A stretch of 64,000 nucleotides of DNA from Aeromicrobium terrae. Lineage in GTDB: Bacteria; Actinomycetota; Actinomycetes; Propionibacteriales; Nocardioidaceae. The stretch is from positions 124,001-188,000 of the forward strand of contig NZ_VDUX01000001.1 in NCBI RefSeq assembly GCF_008039565.1, written 5' to 3'. The notes under the pieces are model-generated. The model saw only the letters and a program-made list of their open reading frames with translations, was not told where the DNA came from and did not search any database. Made by a program: the position numbers and the translations under genes. Below are positions 40,843-48,959 of this stretch, in pieces (position 1 is the stretch's first letter; each line of letters opens with the position of its first letter).

Positions 40843-42107
40843 CGGGGCGCCGCGCCGAGGTGCTCGGCGATCGTCGCCGTCGCCATGCCGATCTCCTCGA
40901 TCGTGCTGCCGGGGTGCGCGTGCGCGCCGGCCATGAACAGGGTGTCTCCGAACCGCTGCGTCGCGTCGGTGCCCGGCCGGTCGAGCACGGTGCTCCAGCC
41001 CTGCCACGCCCAGCCCCAGTGACCCAGGCGGACGAGGTCCGCCGGCCCGAGGTCGTGGCGCTCGACCACGTGCTCCTCGATGCGGATGCCGGCACGCTTG
41101 AGCGCGGTCAGCGGGTCCTCGGCGTTGTGGTGCGCGACGGTGACGAGCGGGCCGTCGCTCCACAGGCGGAGCGCGGGCTTGCCGTGGAACACGAGGTCGC
41201 GCGGCAGTGCGGGCGCGTCGGCGTCGAGCAGCAGGAGCATGCGCGACGCGGGGATGGCCGGCAGCCCGCGCGGCTCGGGCAGGGGAGCGGGCCAGGTAGG
41301 GGCGCACCACAGGACGACGTCGGCCTCGACGGAGCCGGTGTCGGTCACCGCGCCGGTGACGCGCCCGCCGCTGACGGTGAGCTCGTGCGCCGCCGTGCCG
41401 AGGCGGACCTCGACGCCCCGCTCCTCGAGCCGGCTCGTGAGCGCGTCGGCGAGGGCCGGGAGGCCGCCGTCCACCTGCCAGCGGCCGAAGTTGCGCTCCA
41501 CGTAGTGCTGCACCGCGACGAAGGCAGGCGTCGACTCCAGGTGCTGGCCCTCGAGCCGCAGCTCGTCGCGCACCATGGTGCGGAGCCGGTCGTCCCGGAG
41601 GTCCTTGCGAGCCATCCGCCGGAGGGAGCGCCGGCCGCCGAGGTCCGACCGCAGGATCGACTCGACGTCGTCGCGCCCGTCGATCAGTCGCTCGAGGACG
41701 GACCGGCGGAGGACGTCCCACTGGTCGGCCAGGGTGTCGACCCACGGGTTCCAGGCGTCGGCCCCGAGTGCGGCCTCGACGGCGTCGTGCTGGTCGGAGC
41801 GGCGCCCCATGGGCAGGTCGAGGACCGACCGGTCGGAGAACACGTGCCGGCGGCCCTCGACCGGGAGGAGGTCGACGACCTTCTCCATCGGGCGACCGGA
41901 CTTGCGGAACAGGTCGCGCAGCACGCCCGGCAGCGAGACGGTGTCCGGGCTGAGCTGCCAGGTGTGGCCGCCGACCTCGTGGCCGCGCAGTCGCCCGCCC
42001 AGGACGTCGCCGGCCTCGAGGATCGTCACGGTGTGGCGCAGCTTCGCGAGGCGCGCCGCGACGGACATCCCCGCGAACCCGCCGCCGACCACGACCACGT
42101 CCGCCAT
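40839..42107 (-). CDS. FAD-dependent amine oxidase/phytoene desaturase-like oxidoreductase
   Basis: The 422-aa protein has a Rossmann FAD site VVVVGGGFAGMSVAARLAKL near the N-terminus, ILEAGDVLGGRL (second nucleotide motif), a central GGLPALADAL block and a C-terminal FMAGAHAHPGSTIEEIGMA segment that contacts FAD, the layout of the desaturase/protoporphyrinogen oxidase/amine oxidase superfamily. The proximity to a prenyl synthase hints at isoprenoid desaturation, but this is only contextual. ATG 42107 lies 7 nt after TACTCT (opposite strand 42115-42120), predicted leaderless. Confidence 0.87.
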   Translation of the reverse strand: MADVVVVGGGFAGMSVAARLAKLRHTVTILEAGDVLGGRLRGHEVGGHTWQLSPDTVSLPGVLRDLFRKSGRPMEKVVDLLPVEGRRHVFSDRSVLDLPMGRRSDQHDAVEAALGADAWNPWVDTLADQWDVLRRSVLERLIDGRDDVESILRSDLGGRRSLRRMARKDLRDDRLRTMVRDELRLEGQHLESTPAFVAVQHYVERNFGRWQVDGGLPALADALTSRLEERGVEVRLGTAAHELTVSGGRVTGAVTDTGSVEADVVLWCAPTWPAPLPEPRGLPAIPASRMLLLLDADAPALPRDLVFHGKPALRLWSDGPLVTVAHHNAEDPLTALKRAGIRIEEHVVERHDLGPADLVRLGHWGWAWQGWSTVLDRPGTDATQRFGDTLFMAGAHAHPGSTIEEIGMATATIAEHLGAAPR

Positions 42108-42136
42108 GCACCGCAGAGTACGGGGCGGCAGATGGA

Positions 42137-42170
42137 CCCGGCGGGGGTGCCGGGCCGTGGGCGGCGAATG
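42137..42170 (+). repeat. 34-bp GC-rich hairpin repeat, copy A
   Basis: The unit begins CCCGGCGGGGGTGCCGGG, where CCCGGC and GCCGGG form a 6-bp stem around GGGGGT, and continues CCGTGGGCGGCGAATG. It is identical over 34 nt to copy B at 47417-47450. It lies in the gap between the FAD oxidoreductase and the methyltransferase. Confidence 0.9.
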
Positions 42171-42198
42171 GATCTAGCGCTGTGGCACAGTGCTGTCC

Positions 42199-42963
42199 AT
42201 GGGACCGGTCCGGACTGAGGTCATGTGGAACGCGGTGCTCGACGCCGTCGCCGCGACCTCCCACGACCGTCCGCTCGACGTCCTCGACCTCGGCGGAGGC
42301 ACCGGCGGCGACGCCGTCCGGCTGGCGCTCCTCGGGCACCGAGTGACCGTCGTAGACCCGAGCCCCGACGCCCTGGCGTCCCTGGACCGTCGAGCGAGCG
42401 AGGCCGGCACCGCGGTCACCGGGATCTTGGGTGACACGGAGGACCTCGTCGAGCACGTCGACGCCGGGTCGTTCGACCTCGTCGTGTGCCACGGCGTGCT
42501 GGAGCACGTCGACGACCCGGGGCAGGCCCTCGCGTCCACCGCGAAGGTGCTGCGGGACGGCGGCCACGTGAGCATCGTGGTCGCGGGCCGGCTGGCCGGT
42601 GTCGTGGCTCGCGCGCTGGCCGGCGACTTCGCCGGCGCCGAGACGCTGTTCTCCGCCCGGGCCGACACCTGGGACCTGCGGACCGACGGCCCGCGGCGGT
42701 TCGTCGTCGCGGAGATCGACGCCCTCCTGGCCGCCCACGGCTTCACGCCCGTGCAGACGAACGCCCTGCGCGTGTTCGCGGACCTGGTCCCGAGCGCCCT
42801 CGTGGACATCGAGCCGGGCGCGCGGGACGCGCTGTTCGCCCTGGAAAGGCTGGTGAGGACGTCGCCCGACATGGCTGCGCTTTCCGCTGGTCTGCAGTCC
42901 GTCGCGCGCCTAGACTTGACCACAGCACCGTCCGATCGAGGAGTTCCCCGTGCCACTGTCTGA
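42199..42963 (+). CDS. Class I SAM-dependent methyltransferase
   Basis: The 254-aa protein has SAM motif I VLDLGGGTGGDAVRLALLG, the post-I acidic VTVVDPSPDALASL, and FDLVVCHGVLEHVDDP (motif IV), as in UbiE/Smt-like small-molecule methyltransferases. The substrate is unknown. ATG 42199 is preferred over GTG 42190; CACAGT (42186-42191) ends 7 nt before it, a possible leaderless start. Its end overlaps the DUF3040 gene by 14 nt. Confidence 0.87.
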   Translation: MGPVRTEVMWNAVLDAVAATSHDRPLDVLDLGGGTGGDAVRLALLGHRVTVVDPSPDALASLDRRASEAGTAVTGILGDTEDLVEHVDAGSFDLVVCHGVLEHVDDPGQALASTAKVLRDGGHVSIVVAGRLAGVVARALAGDFAGAETLFSARADTWDLRTDGPRRFVVAEIDALLAAHGFTPVQTNALRVFADLVPSALVDIEPGARDALFALERLVRTSPDMAALSAGLQSVARLDLTTAPSDRGVPRATV

Positions 42964-43330
42964 GGAAGAGGCCCGACTGCTGCACCAGCTGGAGCAGTCC
43001 CTCGCCGCCGAGGACCCCGACTTCGCGTCGACGCTCCGCGGTTCCAAGTTCCTGGCGCACAACCGCCGGGTGGCTGTCCTCGCGGTGCTCGGGTTCGTGG
43101 CCGGCATGGCCCTGCTGCTCGGCGGCGCGGTCTCGGCCATGACGTGGCTGGGCGTGCTCGGCTTCGTGGTGATGCTCGGCTCGGCCTATCTCTTCGTGAC
43201 GGCCTGGAAGCGTGGCATCGGCACGAGCGAGGAGCGACGGGCGGAGTCCGCCCCGAGCAAGCCCACCGGCTCGATCATCGACCGCTTCGAGGAGCGCTTC
43301 CACCGCCGCCAGGACGGCGACGGCTTCTAG
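42950..43330 (+). CDS. DUF3040 membrane protein
   Basis: The 126-aa protein starts MPLSEEEARLLHQLEQSLAA, the conserved DUF3040 opening, followed by DPDFASTLRG, a two-helix membrane hairpin (about 40-85) and a charged tail ending in a His/Arg-rich stretch. The family lies just upstream of mraZ in many actinobacteria (Rv2169c type) and may influence division, though its role is not established. GTG 42950 is preceded by a GAGGAG ribosome binding site. A strong terminator follows. Confidence 0.9.
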   Translation: MPLSEEEARLLHQLEQSLAAEDPDFASTLRGSKFLAHNRRVAVLAVLGFVAGMALLLGGAVSAMTWLGVLGFVVMLGSAYLFVTAWKRGIGTSEERRAESAPSKPTGSIIDRFEERFHRRQDGDGF

Positions 43331-43371
43331 CTCGCACGGCCTGAGCGCTCCACTTCCCTCCACTTCCGACT

Positions 43372-43399
43372 GACCGCCCTCACCAGGGCGGTCTTTTCG
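43372..43399 (+). terminator. Rho-independent terminator after the DUF3040 gene
   Basis: GACCGCCCT (43372-43380), loop CACC, AGGGCGGTC (43385-43393), then TTTTCGTT. Perfect 9-bp GC-rich stem with a T-run; it insulates the dcw cluster from the upstream transcript. Confidence 0.9.
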
Positions 43400-43479
43400 T
43401 TGCGCCTCCAGGCCTGATCGCCCGCTCCACGGGTCGCTGAGGCGCGCCGAAAATGTGGCGCGAATTGGCGTGAAGGTGT

Positions 43480-43520
43480 TTGACGGTGGGGGAAGGTGGA
43501 GTACGGTGGGGCGAAATGGA
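43480..43520 (+). promoter_or_regulatory. mraZ promoter and MraZ operator repeats
   Basis: Four TGG-type boxes spaced exactly 10 bp apart, GGTGGG (43485), GGTGGA (43495), GGTGGG (43505) and AATGGA (43515), match the direct repeats bound by MraZ in other bacteria. They overlap a promoter with -35 TTGACG (43480-43485) and -10 TACGGT (43502-43507), spacer 16. MraZ binding here would repress its own operon, the classical dcw autoregulation. Confidence 0.8.
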
Positions 43521-43558
43521 GGAACAGGCAGAGAGCTGGTCGAGCAAGGAGGAGCGGG

Positions 43559-44008
43559 GTGAGCCTGGATGTCAACAACTTCTTCGGCACCTACACGCCG
43601 CGCCTGGACGACAAGTCCCGGCTGTTCCTGCCGGCCAAGTTCCGCCCGAGGCTGGAGCACGGCATCGTGCTGACCCGCGGCCAGGAGAAGTGCGTCTACG
43701 GCTGGACGCCGGAGTCGTTCAGCTCCTTCACCGACCGGATCCGCGAGACGCCGTTCACCAACAAGGACGCCCGCAACTTCATCCGCATGCTCTACTCCGG
43801 CGCCTCGTCGGAGGTGCCGGACAAGCAGGGGCGGATCTCCATCCCGCCGGTGCTGCGCGAGTGGGCCTCGCTCGACCGCGACGTGACCGTGGTCGGGGCG
43901 ATGGACCGCATCGAGATCTGGGACTCCAGCCGCTGGACCGAGTTCAGCGACAGCCAGGAGCAGCCGTTCGCGGACATGTCGGACGAGGTGATGCCCGGCG
44001 TCTTCTGA
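43559..44008 (+). CDS. mraZ: Transcriptional regulator MraZ
   Basis: The 149-aa protein has two AbrB-like SpoVT domains: residues 4-50 (FFGTYTPRLDDKSRLFLPAK) and 80-125 (with KQGRISIPPVLREWASL). It forms a ring that binds its own promoter repeats and controls the dcw operon. GTG 43559 follows AAGGAGGAG (43546-43554), a strong ribosome binding site; the frame extends upstream through the operator but lacks a start with a site. Confidence 0.94.
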   Translation: MSLDVNNFFGTYTPRLDDKSRLFLPAKFRPRLEHGIVLTRGQEKCVYGWTPESFSSFTDRIRETPFTNKDARNFIRMLYSGASSEVPDKQGRISIPPVLREWASLDRDVTVVGAMDRIEIWDSSRWTEFSDSQEQPFADMSDEVMPGVF

Positions 44009-44157
44009 GCTCCCGTCCCGACGACCCAGTCGCGTGGCCCGATCCTCGGCCGTGTGGATCTGACACCACTTCCCCGGTGCCAGAGCCCTACGGGCGGGGT
44101 TCCGGCCCCACGACCCAGCCCCCGACCAGCACCACGACGCGAGACCCAGGAGATCCG

Positions 44158-44277
44158 ATGCAGACCACGAGGCGAGTGCGGCACGAGGTCGCCGACGCCG
44201 TGCTGCTCATGGGCTTCTCCCTCGGGGCGTCCGTCACGGCGGCCGTCGGCATCGCGTTCCTCGCGAGGCTCGGATGA
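44158..44277 (+). CDS. 39-aa single-pass membrane protein before rsmH
   Basis: ATG 44158 follows AGGAG (44149-44153), and the stop overlaps the rsmH start as ATGA. The peptide [20 protein letters not shown] has a basic N-terminus and then one TM helix (ALVG/AI-rich, to residue 38). Translational coupling on both sides and its consistent signal-anchor shape argue for a real gene. I know no family; a modulator of the divisome or wall-synthesis complex is conceivable because all neighbours act there. Confidence 0.65.
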   Translation: MQTTRRVRHEVADAVLLMGFSLGASVTAAVGIAFLARLG

Positions 44278-45221
44278 ACGACCCCAAGCACGTCCCGGTC
44301 CTGCTCGAGCGGGTGCTCGAGCTCCTGGCGCCATCGGTGACCGGGGACCGTCCCGTCGTCGTCGACGCCACGCTCGGCCTGGGTGGTCACACCGAGGCCA
44401 TGCTCACCCGCTTCGAGGACCTCCACGTCATCGGCATCGACCGCGACCCGCAGGCCCTGGCGCGTGCGGGGGAGAGGCTCGCCCCGTTCGGTGACCGGGT
44501 GACGCTCGCGCACGCCGTCTACGACGAGGTGGCCGACGTGGTGCGGGACGCCGGGTTCGACGCCGTGAACGGGATCCTCTTCGACCTCGGGGTCTCCTCG
44601 ATGCAGCTCGACCTCGCGACGCGGGGCTTCGCCTACGCGCAGGACGCTCCGCTCGACATGCGGATGAACCCCGACGAGGGGATGACCGCCGCGGACGTCC
44701 TCAACACCTACGAGACCGCCGACCTGGCCCGCGTGCTGCGCGTGTACGGCGAGGAGAAGTTCGCCGGCCGCATCGCCGCGGCGGTGGTGGCGGCCCGGGC
44801 CGAGGAGCCGTTCAGCACCAGCGCGCGGCTCGTCGAGCTGATCCGCGACTCCATCCCGGCCGCGGCACGCCGCACCGGCGGCAACCCGGCCAAGCGCACG
44901 TTCCAGGCGCTGCGCATCGAGGTCAACGACGAGCTCGGGGCGTACGAGCGGGCGCTGCCGGCCGCCCTCGACGTCATGGCCCCCGGCGGTCGCGTGGTCG
45001 TCCTCGCCTACCACTCGCTCGAGGACCGGTTCACCAAGCGCACGTTCGCGAAGGTCACCACGTCCGACGTCCCGCGCGACCTCCCGGTCGTGCCCGTCGA
45101 CCATCAGCCCGCGTTCCGCCTGCTGACCCGCGGTGCGGAGAAGGCGAGCGAGGTCGAGATCCTCCAGAACCCACGCGCGAAGTCGGTCCGGCTGCGCGCC
45201 GTCGAGCGGGTCGCGGCATGA
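44274..45221 (+). CDS. rsmH: 16S rRNA (cytosine(1402)-N4)-methyltransferase
   Basis: The 315-aa enzyme methylates C1402 in the ribosomal decoding centre. Motifs: [29 protein letters not shown] (SAM), [13 protein letters not shown] and the C-terminal [13 protein letters not shown]. It overlaps the 39-aa gene and ftsL by 4 nt each, and is a standard dcw member following mraZ. Confidence 0.96.
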   Translation: MNDPKHVPVLLERVLELLAPSVTGDRPVVVDATLGLGGHTEAMLTRFEDLHVIGIDRDPQALARAGERLAPFGDRVTLAHAVYDEVADVVRDAGFDAVNGILFDLGVSSMQLDLATRGFAYAQDAPLDMRMNPDEGMTAADVLNTYETADLARVLRVYGEEKFAGRIAAAVVAARAEEPFSTSARLVELIRDSIPAAARRTGGNPAKRTFQALRIEVNDELGAYERALPAALDVMAPGGRVVVLAYHSLEDRFTKRTFAKVTTSDVPRDLPVVPVDHQPAFRLLTRGAEKASEVEILQNPRAKSVRLRAVERVAA

Positions 45222-45637
45222 GCGCGCACCTCGCCGCGCCGCGCCTGCGCCCGCAGAAGCCGCAGACGCGCAGCCGTGCGCTCCGCCTCGTGGCCCCGGT
45301 CAGCAGCCGGGCCCGCAAGGCGCCGTTCGTCGTCGTGGTCCTCACACTGCTCGGCGCCGGCCTGGTCGGGCTGATCCTGATCAGCACGGTGCTCCAGGCC
45401 CAGTCGTTCGAGGCCGCCCGGCTCTCCGACGAGGCCGACGCGCTCCAGACCCAGCAGCAGGCGCTCAGCCGTGAGGTCGACCGGATGCAGAGCCCGTCGA
45501 ACATCGCCCAGCGCGCGCTCCAGCTCGGCATGGTGCCGAGCGCGAACCCGATCTTCCTGCGGATCACCGACGGTGAGGTCATCGGCAAGGCTGTCCCGGC
45601 TCCGGCCAAGGGCTCCATCCGGCGGGTGACCCAGTGA
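45218..45637 (+). CDS. ftsL: FtsL-like septum formation protein
   Basis: The 139-aa bitopic protein has a basic cytoplasmic N-terminus (about 36 residues), one TM helix (about 37-58, [19 protein letters not shown]) and an extracellular coiled coil (about 65-95, with [20 protein letters not shown]). The [12 protein letters not shown] segment follows. This is the layout of FtsL, which with FtsB/DivIC and FtsQ activates FtsWI. Overlap with rsmH and ftsI (4 nt each) supports the assignment. Confidence 0.88.
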   Translation: MSAHLAAPRLRPQKPQTRSRALRLVAPVSSRARKAPFVVVVLTLLGAGLVGLILISTVLQAQSFEAARLSDEADALQTQQQALSREVDRMQSPSNIAQRALQLGMVPSANPIFLRITDGEVIGKAVPAPAKGSIRRVTQ

Positions 45638-47394
45638 CGCGCCCCAGAAACCGGCACAGCCTGTCGCGGCGTCGGCTGCGCGGCTTCCTGGTCGTCGTCG
45701 TCCTGGTGTTCACGATCTTCGGTCTCCGGCTGTTCCAGATCCAGGGCCTCGACACGCAGGCGTACGCGGCCCGGGCGGTCGAGGCGGGCACGGCCCGCAC
45801 CACGGTTCCCGCGCCGCGCGGCGACATCCTCGACCGCAACGGCAAGGATCTGGCCACCAGCGTCGACGGCTTGACCATCACGGCCGACCCGAGCATGACG
45901 TCGGACAACGCCCCGCGGATCGCCCGCATCCTGGTGCAGAAGATCGGCGAGGACCACATCGACTACTTCGACACCATCGACAAGCTGCGCAAGCCCGACT
46001 CGCGGTTCGTGTACCTCGTGAAGGGTGTCCCGGCCTGGACCGCGAAGAAGGCGGTCGCCGCCGTCCAGAAGGCCGGCTTCACCGGGGTGTTCTCGGAGAA
46101 GGAGTCGCTGCGCACGTACCCGGGCGGCCGGCTCGCGGCCAACCTGATCGGCTACGTCGACGGCAGCGGCAAGGGCGTGCAGGGCATCGAGCGCCAGTAC
46201 GACAAGCAGCTGACCGGCACGGACGGCTCGAGCACCTACGAGGTGTCGCCGACCGGCCAGCGGATCCCGATGGCCGACAGCACCGTCAAGAAGATGGTGC
46301 CCGGCGGCGACGTCGTCTCCACCATCGACCGCGACCTCCAGTGGTACGCCGACCAGCGGCTGGCCGACGCGGTCCGCGCGTCCAGTTCCGACTGGGGCCT
46401 GGCCATCACGATGGACGTCCGGACCGGGCAGATCGTCCAGATGTCGCAGGTGCCGACGTTCGACCCCGACAACCAGACCGGGATGCAGGACTACAACACG
46501 GTGTCGCGGGCCGTGCAGAACGTCTACGAGCCGGGCTCGGTCATGAAGACGGTCACGATGGCCTCGCTCGCCGACCAGGGCAAGATCGCGCCGGACACCC
46601 CCATCGTGGTGCCGGGCGGCATGACGATCGACAAGTTCCACATCGGTGACTACTGGAAGCACGGCACGATCCACCTCACAGCCGCCGGCGTCATCGCGAA
46701 GTCGTCGAACCTCGGCACGATCGTGGCGTCGCAGCAGATGAGCGACGAGACGATGTACCGCTACTTCCACAAGTTCGGCTTCGGCACGAAGTCCGGCGTC
46801 GAGCTGCCCGGCGAGTCCCAGGGCATCCTCAAGCCGGGCAAGGAGTGGACGAAGGCGAACCACGCGACCATCGCGTTCGGCCAGGGCGTCTCGGTGACGG
46901 CGATGCAGATGGTTCGCGCCGTGGGTGCCATCGCCAACGGCGGCGTCATGGTCGACCCCACCGTCGTGGAGGGATTCATCTCGCCGGACGGCAAGCGCAC
47001 CGACGCCGAGCCGACCGCCTCGCGACGCGTGGTGTCCAAGAAGGCGGCCGCGATCGTCACCCGCATGATGGAGGCCGTCACAGCGAAGGACGGCACCGCT
47101 CCCGCCGCCGCGATCCCGGGCTACCGGGTCGCCGGCAAGACGGGTACCGCCTGGCGGGTCAACCCGGTCACCGGCAAGTACGTGCGTGGCCAGAACACGG
47201 TGTCCTTCATGGGCTTCGCCCCGGCCGACAAGCCGCGCTTCCTGACCTACATCGTGCTCGACAAGCCGTACTCGGCGGCAGGCGGCGGCTCGACCGCCGG
47301 CCCGGTCTTCCACGACATCATGTCGATGGCGCTGGAGCGCTTCGGCGTCGCGCCGACGGGCTCCAAGCCGCCCAAGGTCCGCCAGGACTGGTGA
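45634..47394 (+). CDS. ftsI: Division transpeptidase FtsI / penicillin-binding protein 3 (PbpB)
   Basis: The 586-aa class B PBP has a basic cytoplasmic tail, one TM helix (about 15-33), a pedestal domain starting VPAPRGDILDRNG, and a transpeptidase domain with SVMK (Ser302, Lys305), SSN (358 region: Ser357-Ser358-Asn359) and KTG (Lys502). It cross-links septal peptidoglycan with FtsW. GTG 45634 overlaps the ftsL stop. The gene is followed by a 71-nt gap holding repeat copy B and the murE promoter. Confidence 0.96.
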   Translation: MTRPRNRHSLSRRRLRGFLVVVVLVFTIFGLRLFQIQGLDTQAYAARAVEAGTARTTVPAPRGDILDRNGKDLATSVDGLTITADPSMTSDNAPRIARILVQKIGEDHIDYFDTIDKLRKPDSRFVYLVKGVPAWTAKKAVAAVQKAGFTGVFSEKESLRTYPGGRLAANLIGYVDGSGKGVQGIERQYDKQLTGTDGSSTYEVSPTGQRIPMADSTVKKMVPGGDVVSTIDRDLQWYADQRLADAVRASSSDWGLAITMDVRTGQIVQMSQVPTFDPDNQTGMQDYNTVSRAVQNVYEPGSVMKTVTMASLADQGKIAPDTPIVVPGGMTIDKFHIGDYWKHGTIHLTAAGVIAKSSNLGTIVASQQMSDETMYRYFHKFGFGTKSGVELPGESQGILKPGKEWTKANHATIAFGQGVSVTAMQMVRAVGAIANGGVMVDPTVVEGFISPDGKRTDAEPTASRRVVSKKAAAIVTRMMEAVTAKDGTAPAAAIPGYRVAGKTGTAWRVNPVTGKYVRGQNTVSFMGFAPADKPRFLTYIVLDKPYSAAGGGSTAGPVFHDIMSMALERFGVAPTGSKPPKVRQDW

Positions 47395-47416
47395 CCCGCG
47401 CGGCCGGTCGTGATCG

Positions 47417-47450
47417 CCCGGCGGGGGTGCCGGGCCGTGGGCGGCGAATG
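47417..47450 (+). repeat. 34-bp GC-rich hairpin repeat, copy B
   Basis: Identical to copy A (42137-42170). It occupies the upstream part of the murE promoter region, ending 2 nt before the murE -10 box TAGTGT (47453-47458), so it covers the -35 region and could influence expression. Confidence 0.9.
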
Positions 47451-47465
47451 AGTAGTGTCGCTCAC

Positions 47466-48959
47466 GTGGTCGAGGTGATGCGGGTCCGTCCGGAGGCACC
47501 CCCGCGACGCGCCCTGGCCGACGTGGCCGATCACCTCGGCATCAGCCCGTCGGGCGCGGCAGAGGTGACGGGCATCGCCCTGAACACCGGCCTCGTGGTC
47601 CCCGGCGACCTGTACGCCGCACTGCCCGGGGCCCGGTCGCACGGTGCCGACCACGTGGCCGCGGCCGTCGAGGCCGGAGCCGTGGCGGTGCTCACCGACG
47701 CCGACGGTGCCCAGCGAGTTGATACCGACCTGCCTGTGCTGGTCGTCGACGAGCCGCGATCCCGGCTGGCCGAGCTGAGCGCCTGGTTCTACGACCACCC
47801 CGCGACGTCGATGACGACGTTCGGGATCACGGGCACGCAGGGCAAGACCACCAGCACCTACCTCGCCGAGGCGGCGCTCGCCGGTCACCGGTCCGCGGTC
47901 GTCGGCACGATCGGCACCCGGATCGCCGGGGTGCCTGCGGACTCCGCCCTCACCACACCGGAGGCGCCCGCGCTGCAGGCCCTGTTCGCCGTGATGCGCG
48001 AGGAGCGGGTCGAGGCCTGCGCCATGGAGGTGTCCAGTCACGCAATGGTGCAGGGGCGCGTCGACGGAGTCGTGTTCGACGTGGCCGCGTTCCTCAACCT
48101 CGGCCGCGACCACCTCGACTTCCACGGCGACATGGAGGAGTACTTCCTCGCCAAGGCGGCGCTGTTCACCCCCGAGCACGCCCGTCGGGGCGTCGTGAAC
48201 GTCGACGACCCCTATGGCCGCCGCCTGCTCGACCTCACCCCGCTCGACGTCGTCACGTTCTCGTCGGAGGGCGCAGCCGCCGACTGGCGGGCCGCGAACG
48301 TGCGGCCGCACCGGCTGGGGACCGAGCTGGAGGTCTTGGGACCGAACGGGCTGGAGCTGGAGCTCTCGGTGCCGCTCCCGGGCGTCTTCAACGTCTCCAA
48401 CGCGCTCGCGGTGGTGGCAGGCCTCGCGACGGCCGGCTTCGACGCCACGGCCCTGGCCGCCGGCATCGCGGGCAGCACCGGCGTGCCTGGCCGGATGGAG
48501 CGGGTCGAGGCGGGCCAGGAGTTCACCGCGATCGTCGACTACGCCCACAAGCCCGACGCCGTCGTGGCCGTCCTCAGCGCCTTGCGCCCGGTCACGCCCG
48601 GCCGGCTGGTGATCGTGATCGGCGCCGGCGGCGACCGCGACCAGGGCAAGCGGCCGATCATGGGTGCCGCCGCGGCGGAGCACGCCGACCTCGTCGTCGT
48701 CACCGACGACAACCCGCGCACGGAGGACGCGGCCCTGATCCGGGCCGAGGTGCTGCGCGGTGCGGCCGACGGACCGGGTGCAGCGATCGAGGTGGCCGGG
48801 CGGCGCGAGGCCATCGCCCACGCCGTCGCGCTCGCGCACCGCGGCGACACCGTCGTGGTCGCGGGCAAGGGCCACGAGCAGGGCCAGGAGGTCGACGGCG
48901 TCGTGCACCCGTTCGACGACAAGGCGGTGCTCCGCGAGCTGATCGAGGAGCACGCGTGA
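47466..48959 (+). CDS. murE: UDP-N-acetylmuramoyl-tripeptide synthetase (diaminopimelate-adding)
   Basis: The 497-aa Mur ligase adds the third residue of the stem peptide. P-loop GTQGKTTSTYL, the substrate motif DDNPR (DNPR indicates diaminopimelate rather than lysine), and VDYAHKPDAV are present. Start choice: GTG 47466 lies 7 nt after TAGTGT (47453-47458) with no ribosome binding site, so it is leaderless; the ATG at 47448 is within repeat copy B and upstream of the transcription start. The internal promoter means murE and downstream genes do not depend only on Pmra. Confidence 0.95.
   Translation: MVEVMRVRPEAPPRRALADVADHLGISPSGAAEVTGIALNTGLVVPGDLYAALPGARSHGADHVAAAVEAGAVAVLTDADGAQRVDTDLPVLVVDEPRSRLAELSAWFYDHPATSMTTFGITGTQGKTTSTYLAEAALAGHRSAVVGTIGTRIAGVPADSALTTPEAPALQALFAVMREERVEACAMEVSSHAMVQGRVDGVVFDVAAFLNLGRDHLDFHGDMEEYFLAKAALFTPEHARRGVVNVDDPYGRRLLDLTPLDVVTFSSEGAAADWRAANVRPHRLGTELEVLGPNGLELELSVPLPGVFNVSNALAVVAGLATAGFDATALAAGIAGSTGVPGRMERVEAGQEFTAIVDYAHKPDAVVAVLSALRPVTPGRLVIVIGAGGDRDQGKRPIMGAAAAEHADLVVVTDDNPRTEDAALIRAEVLRGAADGPGAAIEVAGRREAIAHAVALAHRGDTVVVAGKGHEQGQEVDGVVHPFDDKAVLRELIEEHA

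Noticed and set aside
38884..42738. A 1284-codon minus-strand frame that would fuse a long N-terminus to the polyprenyl synthase
   Set aside because: Only the part after GTG 39924 has recognisable prenyl synthase motifs. The upstream part is antisense to metF and the methyltransferase and lacks any motif; a promoter-start pair fits at 39924.
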